Shown in pieces: positions 9,241-18,763 of a DNA stretch of 40,506 nt (within the stretch, counting starts at the first letter, position 1; each line of letters begins with the position of its first letter). Position numbers and translations under genes: made by a program. The stretch spans positions 1-40,506 of the forward strand of contig NZ_CADEFI010000005.1 in NCBI RefSeq assembly GCF_902826555.1, read 5' to 3'. The DNA comes from an uncultured Hyphomicrobium sp. (GTDB taxonomy: Bacteria; Pseudomonadota; Alphaproteobacteria; Rhizobiales; Hyphomicrobiaceae). The notes below the pieces were generated by a model. That model was not told where the DNA came from. It ran no database searches and was given only the letters and a program-made list of their open reading frames with translations.

Positions 9241-10302
9241 TCAGCCGGAGGCTGCGCTATTGGCCGACGGCGCCGCCGGCAGATGAATCTTCAGTCGCTT
9301 CACGCGCCGCGGATCGGCGTCCAGAACTTCAAACTCGACACCCGACGCGGCATGACGGATCAGCTCGCCGCGGGCGGGAACGCGCCCGACGATGGTGAAG
9401 ACCAAACCGCCGAGCGTATCGATATCGGCTTCCTCCTCGGGCTTGAGCAGCTTCTGGCCCAGCCGCGTCTCGAGCTCCTTCACCGGAGCACGACCCGATG
9501 CGACCAGCCCGAGCTTGGGATCGACGGCGATGAGGTCGGCCTCTTCCTCGTCGTGCTCGTCTTCGATGTCGCCGACGATCTGCTCGACGAGATCCTCGAT
9601 CGTCACCAGTCCATCGGTCCCGCCGTACTCGTCGACGATCAGCGCCATGTGGATGTGCGTAGCCTGCATGCGGACCAGAAGGTTCATGGCCGGCATCGAC
9701 GGCGGAATGTAGAGCACCGGTTTCCTGATCTTGAGCACGGCGATAGGCCGCGTGAGATCGATGCGGCTGAGATCCGGCTTGTTGTCGCCCTGCGCCGGCG
9801 GGCGCGCACCCGTACCGTCTTTGGCAACCTCTGCCGGCACCAGCCGCTGCTTCGTCGGCTCGCGCAACGCACGTCCCGCCACCTCCGCCGAAACCCAACG
9901 GAACAGATCCTTGATGTGCAGCATGCCGCGCGGATCATCGAGGGTCTCGTGATAGATCGGGATGCGCGACACGCCCGACTCTTCGAACAGCCGGATCAGC
10001 GCGCCAAGCGTTTCCATCTCCTCGATGGCGATGATGTCCGCACGCGGCACCATGATTTCATCGACGCGCGACGCCCCGAAACGCAACAGGCCCGAAAGCA
10101 TCTTGCGCTCTTCGGGCGAGAACCCGCCGCTGACCTTGGCTTCCTCCTTGAGCAGCACCTCGAGTTTGTCGCGCAGCGTCGGCTGCTCGGCGAGACCCAG
10201 CCGCGTCCAGAGATGCTGAAGCCAGCCGCTGGCACTCTCGCGCATCGTCCGGCGCTCGGCGTCGTAGCTTATATCGTCCATCTGATCGTCGTCGTTGCTC
10301 AT
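9241..10302 (-). CDS. corC: CorC/HlyC family CBS-domain protein
   Basis: A 353-residue cytoplasmic protein of the CorC (hemolysin C-like, magnesium/cobalt efflux-associated) family. It has a conserved entry segment ([27 protein letters not shown], about 63-90), two CBS domains (about 85-235, with [24 protein letters not shown] and [31 protein letters not shown]) and the C-terminal CorC_HlyC domain (about 250-335). There is no membrane domain, unlike YrkA/YtfL-type paralogues. A 25-residue insert rich in charge and glycine (about 150-172) separates the CBS repeats. It overlaps ybeY by 4 bp (ATGA) and is followed by lnt, the usual order in proteobacteria. The exact function remains debated for the family. 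Confidence 0.93.
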   Translation of the reverse strand: MSNDDDQMDDISYDAERRTMRESASGWLQHLWTRLGLAEQPTLRDKLEVLLKEEAKVSGGFSPEERKMLSGLLRFGASRVDEIMVPRADIIAIEEMETLGALIRLFEESGVSRIPIYHETLDDPRGMLHIKDLFRWVSAEVAGRALREPTKQRLVPAEVAKDGTGARPPAQGDNKPDLSRIDLTRPIAVLKIRKPVLYIPPSMPAMNLLVRMQATHIHMALIVDEYGGTDGLVTIEDLVEQIVGDIEDEHDEEEADLIAVDPKLGLVASGRAPVKELETRLGQKLLKPEEEADIDTLGGLVFTIVGRVPARGELIRHAASGVEFEVLDADPRRVKRLKIHLPAAPSANSAASG

Positions 10303-10850
10303 AGGCTTTGAATGGGGTGTTCGTCGCCGCCATAGGGATTGGGGATACCGAGGTCCGCCAGAACCTCGATTTCGATGCCCTCCATCTCCTGGGCTTCCTC
10401 CTCCGTCTCGTGATCGAACCCGAGAAGGTGAAGCAAGCCGTGTACGACGAGATGTTGAAGGTGATGAGCCGCCGCCACGCCCTGCTCGGCAGCTTCTCGC
10501 TCCACGGTCTCCTGAGCCAGCACGATGTCGCCAAGCGGCTGCGGGCTCGACGCGCCGAACCGCTCGAGAGCCGGGAACGACAGCACGTTGGTTGGCTTGT
10601 CCTTGCCGCGAAAACGCGCGTTCAATCCGCGCACGGTCTCATCGTCGCTGAGCGCCACACAGGCTTCGGCGGGAGGGCGCGCGACGAACCGGGCATCCGC
10701 CGCCAGCGCACGCCCCGCCGCCTCGATCAACGCATCGCGCTCGCCGAGTCGCGACCAGTCGCCCGCTTCGTGCAGAATGTCGAGGCTGAGCCAGAGGGGT
10801 GCCTCGCGGCGCCCCTCGCTCCGACTTCGACTGTCCGCAGAATCGGGCAT
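10299..10850 (-). CDS. ybeY: Endoribonuclease YbeY (rRNA maturation factor)
   Basis: YbeY is a metal-dependent endoribonuclease needed for 16S rRNA 3' processing and ribosome quality control. The 183-residue protein has the conserved GLNARFRGKDKPTNVLSFP block (about 87-105) and the zinc-binding H-x3-H-x5-H motif (HGLLHLLGFDH, about 138-148). The ATG at 10848-10850 is chosen (MPDSADSRS) with AGGA 9 nt upstream. A start further upstream would overlap phoH by over 60 bp. It begins 1 bp from the phoH stop codon (10852-10854), and its own stop overlaps the corC start, so phoH-ybeY-corC-lnt is translationally coupled. Confidence 0.95.
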   Translation of the reverse strand: MPDSADSRSRSEGRREAPLWLSLDILHEAGDWSRLGERDALIEAAGRALAADARFVARPPAEACVALSDDETVRGLNARFRGKDKPTNVLSFPALERFGASSPQPLGDIVLAQETVEREAAEQGVAAAHHLQHLVVHGLLHLLGFDHETEEEAQEMEGIEIEVLADLGIPNPYGGDEHPIQSL

Positions 10851-10851
10851 G

Positions 10852-11868
10852 TCAGGGTTTCCTCGTCCCGGTGCCGACGCGGTCGTAAGCTTCCACGATC
10901 TTGGCCACGAGGTCACGCCGCACGACGTCGACGCTCGTAAACCGCACGGCCGTGATGTCCGAAACGTCGGCCAGCAATCGCACGGCTTCCTCGAGCCCGG
11001 ACGTCATGCCGGGCGGCAGATCGATCTGCGATGGATCGCCGGTCACGACCATCTTCGAGTTCTCGCCGAGCCGCGTCAGAAACATCTTCATCTGCATGCT
11101 GGTCGTGTTCTGCGCTTCGTCCAGAATGACGAAGGCATTGGCCAGCGTGCGCCCGCGCATGAACGCAAGCGGCGCGATCTCGATCACGCCTTGCTCCAGG
11201 TCGCGTTCCACCTTCTCCGGCGGCAGCACGTCGTAGAGCGCGTCGTAAAGCGGGCGCAGGTAGGGATCGACCTTCTCGCGCATGTCGCCGGGAAGAAAGC
11301 CGAGGCGCTCGCCCGCCTCTACGGCAGGACGCGACAGGATGATGCGCTCGACCAGCCCACGCTCGAGGCATTGCGCGGCGAACGCTACCGCGAGGTAGGT
11401 CTTGCCGGTGCCGGCCGGGCCGATACCGAACACGAGGTCGGTTTTCTCGAGCGCACGGATATAGGTGCTCTGAGCCGGCGTCCGCGCCTTGACGACCTTG
11501 CGTCGCGTGGCGATCTGCGCCTGCCCGTCCGGGGACGGCACATCCTGCTGGCGCGCGTGGCGGATCAGACCGTCGAAATCTCCGGGTCCCACATGCTCAC
11601 CTTTCGTCACGCGGTCGTAGAGTTTCTCGAGGACCTCACGCGCGATCTCGCAGGCGGTTTCTGGGCCGGACAGTATGACCACGTTGCCGTGCGCATGCGC
11701 CTCGATCCCGAGACGATCCTCGATCAGCGCCAGATTGGCGTCGAATTCGCCGAGGAGGCGAGTGAGGTGCCGGTTATCCTCGAAAGGAACCACGACGCGC
11801 TTACTGGGAATGGAAGATTTAGGCACTCGCCTTTGACCTATCGCCGTCTGGCTGCGTGTGGCTGTCAA
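10852..11868 (-). CDS. phoH: PhoH-like ATPase
   Basis: A 338-residue PhoH-family P-loop NTPase. An N-terminal KH-like segment (about 27-110) precedes the ATPase domain with Walker A GPAGTGKTYL (about 149-158), Walker B AFVILDEAQN and the sensor MVVTGDPSQIDLP. PhoH proteins co-occur with ybeY and are linked to RNA metabolism; the precise substrate is not known. The frame opens with TTG at 11866-11868, which has AGGAG 9 nt upstream. A GTG 42 nt downstream (PKSSIPSK follows) has only a close AAGG, so the TTG start is preferred with moderate certainty. The 122-bp gap to miaB probably holds its promoter, though I found no convincing boxes. Confidence 0.93.
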   Translation of the reverse strand: MTATRSQTAIGQRRVPKSSIPSKRVVVPFEDNRHLTRLLGEFDANLALIEDRLGIEAHAHGNVVILSGPETACEIAREVLEKLYDRVTKGEHVGPGDFDGLIRHARQQDVPSPDGQAQIATRRKVVKARTPAQSTYIRALEKTDLVFGIGPAGTGKTYLAVAFAAQCLERGLVERIILSRPAVEAGERLGFLPGDMREKVDPYLRPLYDALYDVLPPEKVERDLEQGVIEIAPLAFMRGRTLANAFVILDEAQNTTSMQMKMFLTRLGENSKMVVTGDPSQIDLPPGMTSGLEEAVRLLADVSDITAVRFTSVDVVRRDLVAKIVEAYDRVGTGTRKP

Positions 11869-11990
11869 TCGCGTCGTCTCCTGAAATCTTTGAGAACCGA
11901 CTCGGGGTACGTCTGAACAAGACTAGCATAGGCGCCAGCGCCATCTAATCAACGCCTTGGACCTGGGCCGAACCGTTAACAGGTTCATGA

Positions 11991-13547
11991 TTATGCGCAT
12001 ATGACGCCTGCGAGACTGTTGGCTCGGGTAGCCCGGATCTCCACGTCGACGATTTGGCCGAGGCGAGAGGGGTCCGCATCTGCATGCACCAGTTGCAGGT
12101 AGGGCGACCGCCCGACGAGCTGACCGGCATGCCGCCCGGCTTTCTCGAACAGGACCGGCATGACCTTGCCGACGCAGGCGCCGTTGAAGCGGGCAAACCC
12201 GGCCTCGATCGCCGTCTGCAGCCGCTCGAGGCGCTCCCGCTTGACCTCCTCAGCAACTTGCCCGTCCATCGTGGCGGCGGGCGTGCCCGGACGCGCGCTG
12301 TATTTGAAAGAGAACGCGTGCGCGAAGCGCACCTCCTCGACCAGCCCGAGCGTCGCCTCGAAATCCGCATCCGTCTCGCCGGGGAAGCCGACGATGATGT
12401 CGGTTGAAAGCGCGATGTCGGGACGCGCTGCGCGGATGCGCCCGATAAGGTCCAAATACTCCGCCGCCGTATGTTTGCGGTTCATGGCGGCGAGCACGCG
12501 GTCCGAGCCGGCCTGGAACGGCAAATGCAGATACGGCATCAGCTTGTCTTCGTGCGCGTGCGCCTGAATGAGATCGTCGCTCATGTCGCGCGGATGGCTC
12601 GTCGTGTAGCGAATGCGCTTCAAGCCCTCGATCGAGGCAAGCCGGCGGATGAGCCCCGCGAGCGTCGTCGCATCTCCATCCTGGCCTTCGCCGTGGTAGC
12701 CGTTGACGTTCTGCCCGAGCAGCGTGAGTTCCGCAACCCCGCGTGCGACCAGCCGCTCGGCTTCCGCCACGAGAGCCGAAACGGGGCGCGAATATTCCAT
12801 GCCGCGTGTGTAAGGCACGACGCAGAACGTACAGAATTTATCGCAGCCTTCCTGAACCGTCAGAAAAGCCGAGACGGCCCGCGGCGGCGCACGCTCCGGC
12901 AACGCCTGGAACTTGTCCTCGTCGGGAAATGCCGTCTCGACGAGTCCCGTCTCGCCGCCTTTGAGACGCCCGATGAGTTCTGGCAGGCGGTGATAGCTCT
13001 GCGGGCCCAGCACGAGGTCGACCGCGGGCGCACGCCGCACGATCTCCGCACCCTCTGCCTGCGCGACGCAACCGGCGACGGTGATCAGCGTTTCTTTGCC
13101 CGCCTTCGCGCGCTCGCGTTTGACGTCGCGCAAACGGCCGAGGTCCGAATAGACCTTCTCCGCGGCCTTCTCGCGAATATGGCACGTGTTGAGGATTGCA
13201 AGATCGGCATCCCCCGGCTCCTGCGTCTCCACATAGCCCTGCGCCGCCAGCGCCTCGCTCATGCGCTCGGAATCGTAGGCGTTCATCTGGCAGCCGAAGG
13301 TCTTGATGAAGACGCGCTTGGCCTCAGGCGAAGGCTCACGCTCCGCCGGCCCCTGCTGAAGCGTCGTGTCGTCGAGAAGCGATGAATCGAGATCGTCCAA
13401 GAGGCTTTGCGTTCCCGGCTGTCGAGCAGTCCCCCGCGCAGTCGCGGTATCACAATTCGCTCGCGGCTGCACCCCCACGCCGCTGCATTGCAGCATTGCG
13501 ACCCCGTTTTGTCCAGCGTCACGCTGGCGATAGGGCAATAGGCTCAT
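11991..13547 (-). CDS. miaB: tRNA-2-methylthio-N6-dimethylallyladenosine synthase MiaB
   Basis: MiaB is a radical-SAM enzyme that adds the 2-methylthio group to i6A37 in tRNAs, using two 4Fe-4S clusters. The 518-residue frame has the UPF0004 domain (about 77-190; [41 protein letters not shown], giving the three cluster cysteines), the radical-SAM motif [11 protein letters not shown] (CxxxCxxC, about 235-245) and a C-terminal TRAM domain. About 75 residues precede the first conserved motif, longer than usual; this part is low-complexity. The start may be ATG 13545-13547 (AGGTGG just upstream) or an internal codon. The 5' end is overlapped by a 7-bp inverted repeat at 13548-13571. Confidence 0.95.
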   Translation of the reverse strand: MSLLPYRQRDAGQNGVAMLQCSGVGVQPRANCDTATARGTARQPGTQSLLDDLDSSLLDDTTLQQGPAEREPSPEAKRVFIKTFGCQMNAYDSERMSEALAAQGYVETQEPGDADLAILNTCHIREKAAEKVYSDLGRLRDVKRERAKAGKETLITVAGCVAQAEGAEIVRRAPAVDLVLGPQSYHRLPELIGRLKGGETGLVETAFPDEDKFQALPERAPPRAVSAFLTVQEGCDKFCTFCVVPYTRGMEYSRPVSALVAEAERLVARGVAELTLLGQNVNGYHGEGQDGDATTLAGLIRRLASIEGLKRIRYTTSHPRDMSDDLIQAHAHEDKLMPYLHLPFQAGSDRVLAAMNRKHTAAEYLDLIGRIRAARPDIALSTDIIVGFPGETDADFEATLGLVEEVRFAHAFSFKYSARPGTPAATMDGQVAEEVKRERLERLQTAIEAGFARFNGACVGKVMPVLFEKAGRHAGQLVGRSPYLQLVHADADPSRLGQIVDVEIRATRANSLAGVICA

Positions 13548-13571
13548 TCTACCACCTAAGCCGCTGGTAGA
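13548..13571 (-). repeat. Inverted repeat around the miaB ribosome binding site
   Basis: On the minus strand TCTACCA (13565-13571) pairs with TGGTAGA (13548-13554) around a 10-nt loop, ending directly at the miaB start codon. The AGGTGG Shine-Dalgarno lies partly in the loop and partly in the 3' arm, so the hairpin could limit ribosome access. Seen directly; any regulatory role is inference. Confidence 0.5.
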
Positions 13572-13614
13572 GGCCGTTAACGCTACCGGGCGTAGGGAAT
13601 CAACGGGAAAGGAC

Positions 13615-14499
13615 TCAGCGGAAAAGCGCTCCGCTGCTCGCCGGACGCGGTACGGTGCGAGCCTCCGCCGCAGGTACCGCCACCGTAATCGGAAGATCGG
13701 CCGGATAGTTCCTCAGGATCCTAACGACATTCTCGCGGATCTCGTTCTCGCTTCGGCGCGCGAGATCCTTGCGGTCGGCGAAGGCGTCGAGCGAAATTGG
13801 CGCCCCGATACGGATCTGCACATCCAAGGGCCCGGCCTTGAGAAGCTCCCAGGCATGGCTCTGCATTTCCATGTCGCCGAACCAGCCGACGAGCGGGCGC
13901 GCAGAACGGTTGAGCGGCACACCGTGCAGCCGCGTGTAGACAAGCGACAGCGTCTGCACCACCACGTCGGATGCACGCGCCTGCTCTCCACCGGGCTTAG
14001 CGGTGGGTTTCGCCGCAGCGAACAGCGAGGTCTTGAACGGCAGCACGCGGTTTCCGTCGCTCGACGTCCCTTCCGCGAACAGCACCACCGTATCCCCTGT
14101 CGCGAGCCGCGCCATGATCTCGTTCGTCGTCTCCCCGACCGCGCTGCGCCGCTCGCGGTCGACAAAAACCGTGCGCTGCAGTCGTGCGAGCGAAGAAACG
14201 AAAGGCCACCGCGCGACATCCTTCTTGGCAACGAACGAGAGCGGCGCCACGGCGCTCAAGACGGTGATATCGAGCCATGACGTATGGTTCGAGACCAGGA
14301 GCACGGGCCTGTCCTGGACGACAGAGCCCTCGATATTGAGCCTGATACCGAACAGCTTGCAGACTTGGCGGTGATACCAGTGCGGAAAGCGGCGCGCGCC
14401 CTTGGGCGACACCTTGAGAAGCAGCGCCTGCACCGGCATCAGCGGCACGGTCAGTGCGAAAAATCCCGTCAGGATGGAGGCGGCTCTGAACGTTCCCAT
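13615..14499 (-). CDS. plsC: 1-acyl-sn-glycerol-3-phosphate acyltransferase (PlsC family)
   Basis: This 294-residue membrane-bound acyltransferase would make phosphatidic acid from lysophosphatidate, or acylate another lysolipid. It starts with a membrane segment ([23 protein letters not shown]). Family blocks are NHTSWLD (HX4D catalytic motif, about 71-77), [20 protein letters not shown] and FAEGTSSDG (about 141-149, glycerol-phosphate binding). The C terminus beyond about residue 250 is variable. The ornithine-lipid acyltransferase OlsA has the same fold and cannot be excluded. The gene lies between fur and miaB, 26 bp after fur, as a likely co-transcribed member. Confidence 0.9.
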   Translation of the reverse strand: MGTFRAASILTGFFALTVPLMPVQALLLKVSPKGARRFPHWYHRQVCKLFGIRLNIEGSVVQDRPVLLVSNHTSWLDITVLSAVAPLSFVAKKDVARWPFVSSLARLQRTVFVDRERRSAVGETTNEIMARLATGDTVVLFAEGTSSDGNRVLPFKTSLFAAAKPTAKPGGEQARASDVVVQTLSLVYTRLHGVPLNRSARPLVGWFGDMEMQSHAWELLKAGPLDVQIRIGAPISLDAFADRKDLARRSENEIRENVVRILRNYPADLPITVAVPAAEARTVPRPASSGALFR

Positions 14500-14525
14500 A
14501 CGTCCGACCTTGCTGGCCGCGCGAA

Positions 14526-14978
14526 CTAGCCTTTGCGCGCGGGCTTCTTCTTGTCGATCGGCTCACCGTAGAGCTCGAGCCGGTGCCCGACCAGCGTAAA
14601 GCCGAGCTCACGCGCGATCTTCTCCTGCAGCTTCTCGATCTCCGCGCTATGGAACTCGATCACACGCCCGGTCGCGATGTCGATCAGGTGGTCGTGGTGG
14701 CCGCGTGTCGCCTCCTCATAGCGGCCGCGCCCACTTCCGAACGCATGACGCTCCAGAATGCCCTTCTTCTCGAGCAAATTGACGGTGCGATAGACGGTCG
14801 ACAGCGAAATATGCGAATCGACCAGATGCACGCGCCGGTGCACTTCTTCCACGTCGGGATGGTCGCGGGCCTCCGACAGCACGCGCGCGATGACACGGCG
14901 TTGACCGGTCATGCGAAGCCCGTGCTCGGCGCACAGCACTTCGAGCCGGGTCAGGCTTTCGATTTTCGAGACCGCCAT
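14526..14978 (-). CDS. fur: Fur-family metalloregulator (Fur/Mur type)
   Basis: A 150-residue Fur-family repressor. The winged helix is at about 10-80 (LRMTGQRRVIARVL, HPDVEEVHRRVHLVDSHISLSTVYRTVNLLEKKG) and the dimerisation/metal domain includes HHDHLID and VIEFHSAEIEKLQ. The CxxC zinc motif that follows HHDHLI in enterobacterial Fur is absent. That is typical of alphaproteobacterial Fur/Mur, which in rhizobia respond mostly to manganese. The start ATG 14976-14978 is chosen because MAVSKIESLTRLEVLC matches the family start; the open frame extends far upstream without conservation. It lies downstream of rimI with a 153-bp gap, where its own promoter may be. Confidence 0.92.
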   Translation of the reverse strand: MAVSKIESLTRLEVLCAEHGLRMTGQRRVIARVLSEARDHPDVEEVHRRVHLVDSHISLSTVYRTVNLLEKKGILERHAFGSGRGRYEEATRGHHDHLIDIATGRVIEFHSAEIEKLQEKIARELGFTLVGHRLELYGEPIDKKKPARKG

Positions 14979-15131
14979 GGCATATCCCGAGCAGGCTTCA
15001 AGGTCGCGCAACGCGCGACGGAGTCGTGTTTCGTCTACTCGATTTCGGACGGGAATTCTACAAGGCAACCAAGGCCATGATAGTGCCGGACCACATCCGC
15101 TCAAGGCTCGTGCCACGCTCGCGAAATCGGT

Positions 15132-15617
15132 CTAGAGCTTGAGAGCCAGCGTCACCGCGTCGACCGCATCCCCCCCGGATCGCGCATAGTAACCGCGCCG
15201 CAGCCCGGTCCCCAGGAAACCGGTACGCCGATAGAGCTCCATGGCCGCATCGTTGTCGGCAGCCACCTCCAGGAACAGCTTCTTGGCCTCCGCCCGTTGC
15301 GCGGCCCGCGCGACACCTTCCACCAGCCGTTTGCCGACCCCTTTGCGCTGCCAGTCCTTGGCCACACCGATGGACAGGATCTCCGCCTCGTCTGCCGCCA
15401 GTTGCGCCATCACGAAACCAATGCAGGTCTTGGGCGATCCCCCGACCATGGCCATGAACGCCGTCGATGCGGGATGGTCGAGAAGCGCCCGGACGCTTTC
15501 TTCGGACCACGCCGGCGAGAACAGCTCCGCATGCAGCCGCGCGATATCGCCGGCTTGCTCGGGTCCCGCCCAAAGCAGCGACACGTATTTGGGATCGAGC
15601 GGCGTCGCCCCTGTCAT
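15132..15617 (-). CDS. rimI: Ribosomal protein S18 alanine N-acetyltransferase RimI-like
   Basis: A 161-residue GNAT acetyltransferase. Visible are the AEILSIGVAKDWQRKGVGKRL acetyl-CoA loop (Q/RxxGxG/A as QRKGVG, about 84-89), LEVAADNDAAMELYRRTGF (about 113-131) and RRGYY, all usual in RimI. RimI acetylates the N-terminal alanine of ribosomal protein S18. The ATG at 15615-15617 has CGGAG 5 nt upstream and is chosen over a start 24 nt earlier. Its usual partner tsaB is not next to it; a nitroreductase gene is upstream instead. Confidence 0.92.
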   Translation of the reverse strand: MTGATPLDPKYVSLLWAGPEQAGDIARLHAELFSPAWSEESVRALLDHPASTAFMAMVGGSPKTCIGFVMAQLAADEAEILSIGVAKDWQRKGVGKRLVEGVARAAQRAEAKKLFLEVAADNDAAMELYRRTGFLGTGLRRGYYARSGGDAVDAVTLALKL

Positions 15618-15767
15618 GGTATCTCCGCGAGTGCAGACCACGCCGGCACATTGCCGTCAGCGCACTATAGGCGCAGCGCTAGTCATCGATAAACCGAGTA
15701 TTCCTGAGGCGGAGCATATCGCGCTGAGCCGGTCTTGCAATGCGAGCTTTCGCCCGAGCCTCCCGCC

Positions 15768-16358
15768 TCAGAGAATTTGCGCCAGCTCCTCGAAGGCGAG
15801 ACGCGGCGAGCGCGGCTTCAGCGCCGACGCATCGCCGTATCCGAGGTTGCAGAGAAAATTCGCTTTGATCGGCGTACCGGCAAAAAACTCCGCCGTCACA
15901 CCCGCCTGATCGAAGCCCGACATCGGCCCGCAATCGAGCCCCAGCGAGCGTGCGGCAATGATGAAATAGGCGCCCTGCAGCGAACCGTTGCGGAACGCCG
16001 TTTCAACGATGTGCTCGGGCTTGCCGGTAAACCAGCTCCTGGCATCCGTGTGCGGGAAAAGCCGCGGCAGCTTCTCGTAGAATTCCAGGTCGTAGCCGAG
16101 GATCGCGGTCACCGGCGCCTTGAGCGTCTTGTCGAGGTTGCCGGCCGAGAGGAACGGCTTCAGCCGCGCCTTGGCCTCGGGAGACTTCACGAACACCACG
16201 CGCGCAGGCGAGCAGTTGGCGCTCGTCGGGCCCAGTTTCATGAGATCGACGACCCTCACCAGAAGCTCGTCCGGAACCGGCTTGTCGAGCCAGACGCTAT
16301 GCGTTCGCGCAGAAAGGAAGATCTGCTCCAGCGCAGCTTGATCGATCACGGCGGACAT
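15768..16358 (-). CDS. rutE: Malonic semialdehyde reductase-type nitroreductase (RutE/HadB family)
   Basis: A 196-residue flavin enzyme of the nitroreductase superfamily. It matches RutE in length and nearly every block: [81 protein letters not shown]. RutE reduces malonic semialdehyde to 3-hydroxypropionate at the end of the Rut pyrimidine pathway. No other rut gene is in the window, so its role here may be general aldehyde or quinone reduction. ATG 16356-16358 with GAGGA 6 nt upstream is chosen over a TTG two codons earlier. It is bounded upstream by the nfu terminator. Confidence 0.88.
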   Translation of the reverse strand: MSAVIDQAALEQIFLSARTHSVWLDKPVPDELLVRVVDLMKLGPTSANCSPARVVFVKSPEAKARLKPFLSAGNLDKTLKAPVTAILGYDLEFYEKLPRLFPHTDARSWFTGKPEHIVETAFRNGSLQGAYFIIAARSLGLDCGPMSGFDQAGVTAEFFAGTPIKANFLCNLGYGDASALKPRSPRLAFEELAQIL

Positions 16359-16382
16359 CGGCAATCCTCGAGCGTAACGGGC

Positions 16383-16413
16383 AAAAGAAAAACCCCGCCG
16401 GGGAGGCGGGGTT
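16383..16413 (-). terminator. Intrinsic terminator after nfu
   Basis: A perfect 9-bp stem AACCCCGCC/GGCGGGGTT (16391-16413, 5-nt loop) followed on the minus strand by TTTCTTTT (16383-16390). It lies 14 bp past the nfu stop and separates nfu from the nitroreductase gene. Confidence 0.88.
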
Positions 16414-16427
16414 CCGAAATCAGGATC

Positions 16428-16982
16428 TCAGACGGCCTGCACTTCCTCCACTTCGGGGCAGAAGTGCTTGAGCAGGTTCTCGATGCCGTGACGCAGCGTC
16501 GCCGTCGAGCTTGGGCAACCCGAGCACGCGCCGCGCATATGCAGATAAACGATGCCGTCGCGGAAGCCTGCGAAGGTGATGTCGCCGCCATCCTGCGCCA
16601 CCGCCGGGCGCACGCGCGTCTCGAGCAGCTCCTTGATGGTCGCGACGACGTCCGCATCCTCGGCGTCGTAGGCGCCATCGGCCGCATCGTTGGCCCCGTC
16701 GCCGTCCACGACCGCCGCACCCGACATGTAGTGCTCCATGATCGCACCGAGGATCATGGGCTTGAGATGCTGCCACTCGGCATCGGTCTTGGTCACCGAG
16801 ATGAAGTCCGAACCGAGAAACACGCCCGAGACGCCCTCGATATCGAACAGACGGCGCGCGAGCGGCGAGGCGTCGGCATCACCCTTGGCGCGGAAATCGG
16901 CGGTCCCATCCTCCAGCACCGTTTTGCCCGGGATGAACTTCAACGTCTGAGGGTTCGGCGTCGCCTCGGTCTGAATAAACAT
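16428..16982 (-). CDS. nfu: NifU/Nfu-type iron-sulfur cluster scaffold protein
   Basis: A 184-residue Nfu protein that carries and delivers Fe-S clusters. The N-terminal Nfu_N domain (about 1-88: MFIQTEATPNPQTLKFIPG, GVSGVFLGSDFISVTK) is joined by an acidic linker (about 90-108) to the NifU C-terminal domain (about 110-180), with VRPAVAQDGGDI and the cluster-binding CxxC in GACSGCPSS. This is the mitochondrial NFU1-like architecture, not the A-type/NifU fusion of E. coli NfuA. Start ATG 16980-16982. The gene stands alone between terminators, 106 bp downstream of the stress-protein gene. Confidence 0.94.
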   Translation of the reverse strand: MFIQTEATPNPQTLKFIPGKTVLEDGTADFRAKGDADASPLARRLFDIEGVSGVFLGSDFISVTKTDAEWQHLKPMILGAIMEHYMSGAAVVDGDGANDAADGAYDAEDADVVATIKELLETRVRPAVAQDGGDITFAGFRDGIVYLHMRGACSGCPSSTATLRHGIENLLKHFCPEVEEVQAV

Positions 16983-17088
16983 GTCGTCATCTCCTGGGGA
17001 CCGACCCGCCCCGCGTCTTTAGAACTGTTCCAGAAAATAGGAATGTCGATGCGAATTGTCTAGCCCTAGCGTCGGAGTTCTCGCAAGC

Positions 17089-17601
17089 TCAGGCGAGCGC
17101 GACAATATCGTCGAAGGCCAGATTGCCGGGGACGACGGTCACCGGAATGGGAAATTGCCCGGCCGCTGGCCCAGCGGCCAAGGCGGAGACGAGCGGCCCG
17201 GGCCCTTTGGGGCTGGTCGAAGCGCCAAGCACCAGGATCGAAACGTCCTCGTCCTCGGCGATGGTTTTCATGATCTCTTCTTCCTTGATCCCTTCCCGGA
17301 TCAGCTCCTCGCAAACGAGGTTCTCAAAACCGACGTGATGCAGCTTGCGGCGCAAGAGGCGGAACAGCGCCTTGGCTTTCGTCGTCTCTTCGTCGATCTG
17401 CACCTGGCGCACCCCCGCCCAGTGCTGGAAATCCTGCGGCTCGATGACATAGAGCATAAGGATGGTACCGGACGAGCGCACCACGCGCGCCGCCGCGTAA
17501 TACAGCGCGCTCTCGACCTCCGGGCTCTCGTCGACAACGAGCAGGAATTTCCGTACATGGCCCGGCTCGAACGAGCGGCGTTTGCGGTATGTGAGCGTCA
17601 T
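17089..17601 (-). CDS. Universal stress protein (UspA family)
   Basis: A 170-residue single-domain Usp: FLLVVDESPEVESALYYAARV at about 21-41 (beta-1 with the ADP/ATP-site Asp) and ILVLGASTSPKGPGPLVSAL at about 123-142 (the G-x2-G-x9-G/S nucleotide-binding region in altered form). The protein ends with the strand IPVTVVPGNL. The ATG at 17599-17601 is chosen; the open frame extends upstream into low-complexity Arg/Ser that looks like a shadow of trpS. It sits between trpS and nfu, as in rhizobia. The ligand and role cannot be told from sequence. Confidence 0.88.
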   Translation of the reverse strand: MTLTYRKRRSFEPGHVRKFLLVVDESPEVESALYYAAARVVRSSGTILMLYVIEPQDFQHWAGVRQVQIDEETTKAKALFRLLRRKLHHVGFENLVCEELIREGIKEEEIMKTIAEDEDVSILVLGASTSPKGPGPLVSALAAGPAAGQFPIPVTVVPGNLAFDDIVALA

Positions 17602-17653
17602 GCTGCGATGCTGCCACGTGATCTCGAAGACCACAACACGCGCGATGGCCCCC

Positions 17654-18691
17654 TCACGACCTGATGAAGCCGACGATGTCCTTGACCTCGTCCATGATCG
17701 GCGCCGCGATGGCCCGCGCCCGCGCCGAGCCGTCCGCAAGCACGCGATCGATCTCCGCCGGATCGGCCGTAAGGCGGCGGATCTCATCGCCGATCGGACC
17801 GAGACGCTGCACAGCCACCTCCGCCAGCGCCTTCTTGAAGCCGGAGAACTGCTGCCCGCCGAACTCAGCCACGACGGCCGCCTTCGTCTTTCCCGCGAGC
17901 GCCGCGTAGATGCCGATCAGGTTGTCCGCCTCCGGGCGCGCAGCCAGGCCAGCTTCCTCCGTCGGCAGCGGCTCGGGATCGGTCTTCGCCTTCTGGATCT
18001 TGCGCGCGATCGTATCCGCATCATCCGTGAGATTGATGCGCGACAGGTCCGAGGGATCCGACTTCGACATCTTCTTCGTGCCGTCGCGCAGGCTCATGAC
18101 CCGCGTCGCCGGCCCCGTGATGACCGGCTCCGGCTGCGGGAAAAACGCACCGTCGTTGTAGCCCTTGGCCTCGATCTCGGCACGAAAGTCGTTGTTGAAC
18201 TTCTGCGCGATGTCGCGCGCCAGCTCGAGATGCTGCTTCTGGTCCTCACCGACCGGCACGTGCGTCGCCCGATAAGCGAGAATGTCCGCCGCCATGAGGT
18301 TCGGATAGGCGTAAAGGCCGACGGACGCCGCCTCGCGGTCCTTGCCCGCCTTCTCCTTGAACTGTGTCATGCGATTGAGCCAGCCCAGCCGCGCGACGCA
18401 ATTGAAAATCCATGCCAGCTCCGCATGCGCAGCCACCTGGCTCTGATTGAACAGAATGCTCGTCTTGGGATCGAGGCCAGACGCGATATAGGCGGCCGTC
18501 ACCTGCCGGATCGCCTGCTTGAGCTCCTTGGGATCCTGCCAAACGGTGATCGCATGCAGATCGACGACGCAATAGATGCACTCGTGCGTCTTCTGCATCT
18601 CGATCCACTGCACCATGGCGCCGAGATAGTTGCCGAGATGCAGGCTGCCCGTGGGCTGCATGCCTGAGAAAACACGCTCTGTGAGTTTCAT
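17654..18691 (-). CDS. trpS: Tryptophanyl-tRNA synthetase
   Basis: Charges tRNA-Trp. The 345-residue class I synthetase has the HIGH-type motif in [12 protein letters not shown] (about 15-26), the tryptophan-site region DLHAITV and the KMSKS loop in [13 protein letters not shown] (about 204-216). Length and motifs are as expected. Start ATG 18689-18691 with GAGG 4 nt upstream. The gene follows murJ by 72 bp and may be co-transcribed with it. Confidence 0.97.
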   Translation of the reverse strand: MKLTERVFSGMQPTGSLHLGNYLGAMVQWIEMQKTHECIYCVVDLHAITVWQDPKELKQAIRQVTAAYIASGLDPKTSILFNQSQVAAHAELAWIFNCVARLGWLNRMTQFKEKAGKDREAASVGLYAYPNLMAADILAYRATHVPVGEDQKQHLELARDIAQKFNNDFRAEIEAKGYNDGAFFPQPEPVITGPATRVMSLRDGTKKMSKSDPSDLSRINLTDDADTIARKIQKAKTDPEPLPTEEAGLAARPEADNLIGIYAALAGKTKAAVVAEFGGQQFSGFKKALAEVAVQRLGPIGDEIRRLTADPAEIDRVLADGSARARAIAAPIMDEVKDIVGFIRS

Positions 18692-18763
18692 TGTCCCTCG
18701 TCCGGGCGTCGAACTGTCAGGCGCGGGTTATGGCGCGCCAAGGCCCACCGCGCAAGGCCGGAG

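Noticed and set aside
15618-15767. Promoter for rimI based on a TATAGT hexamer in the spacer
   Set aside because: The hexamer is good, but no -35 resembling TTGACA occurs at 16-18 bp, so it was not listed.
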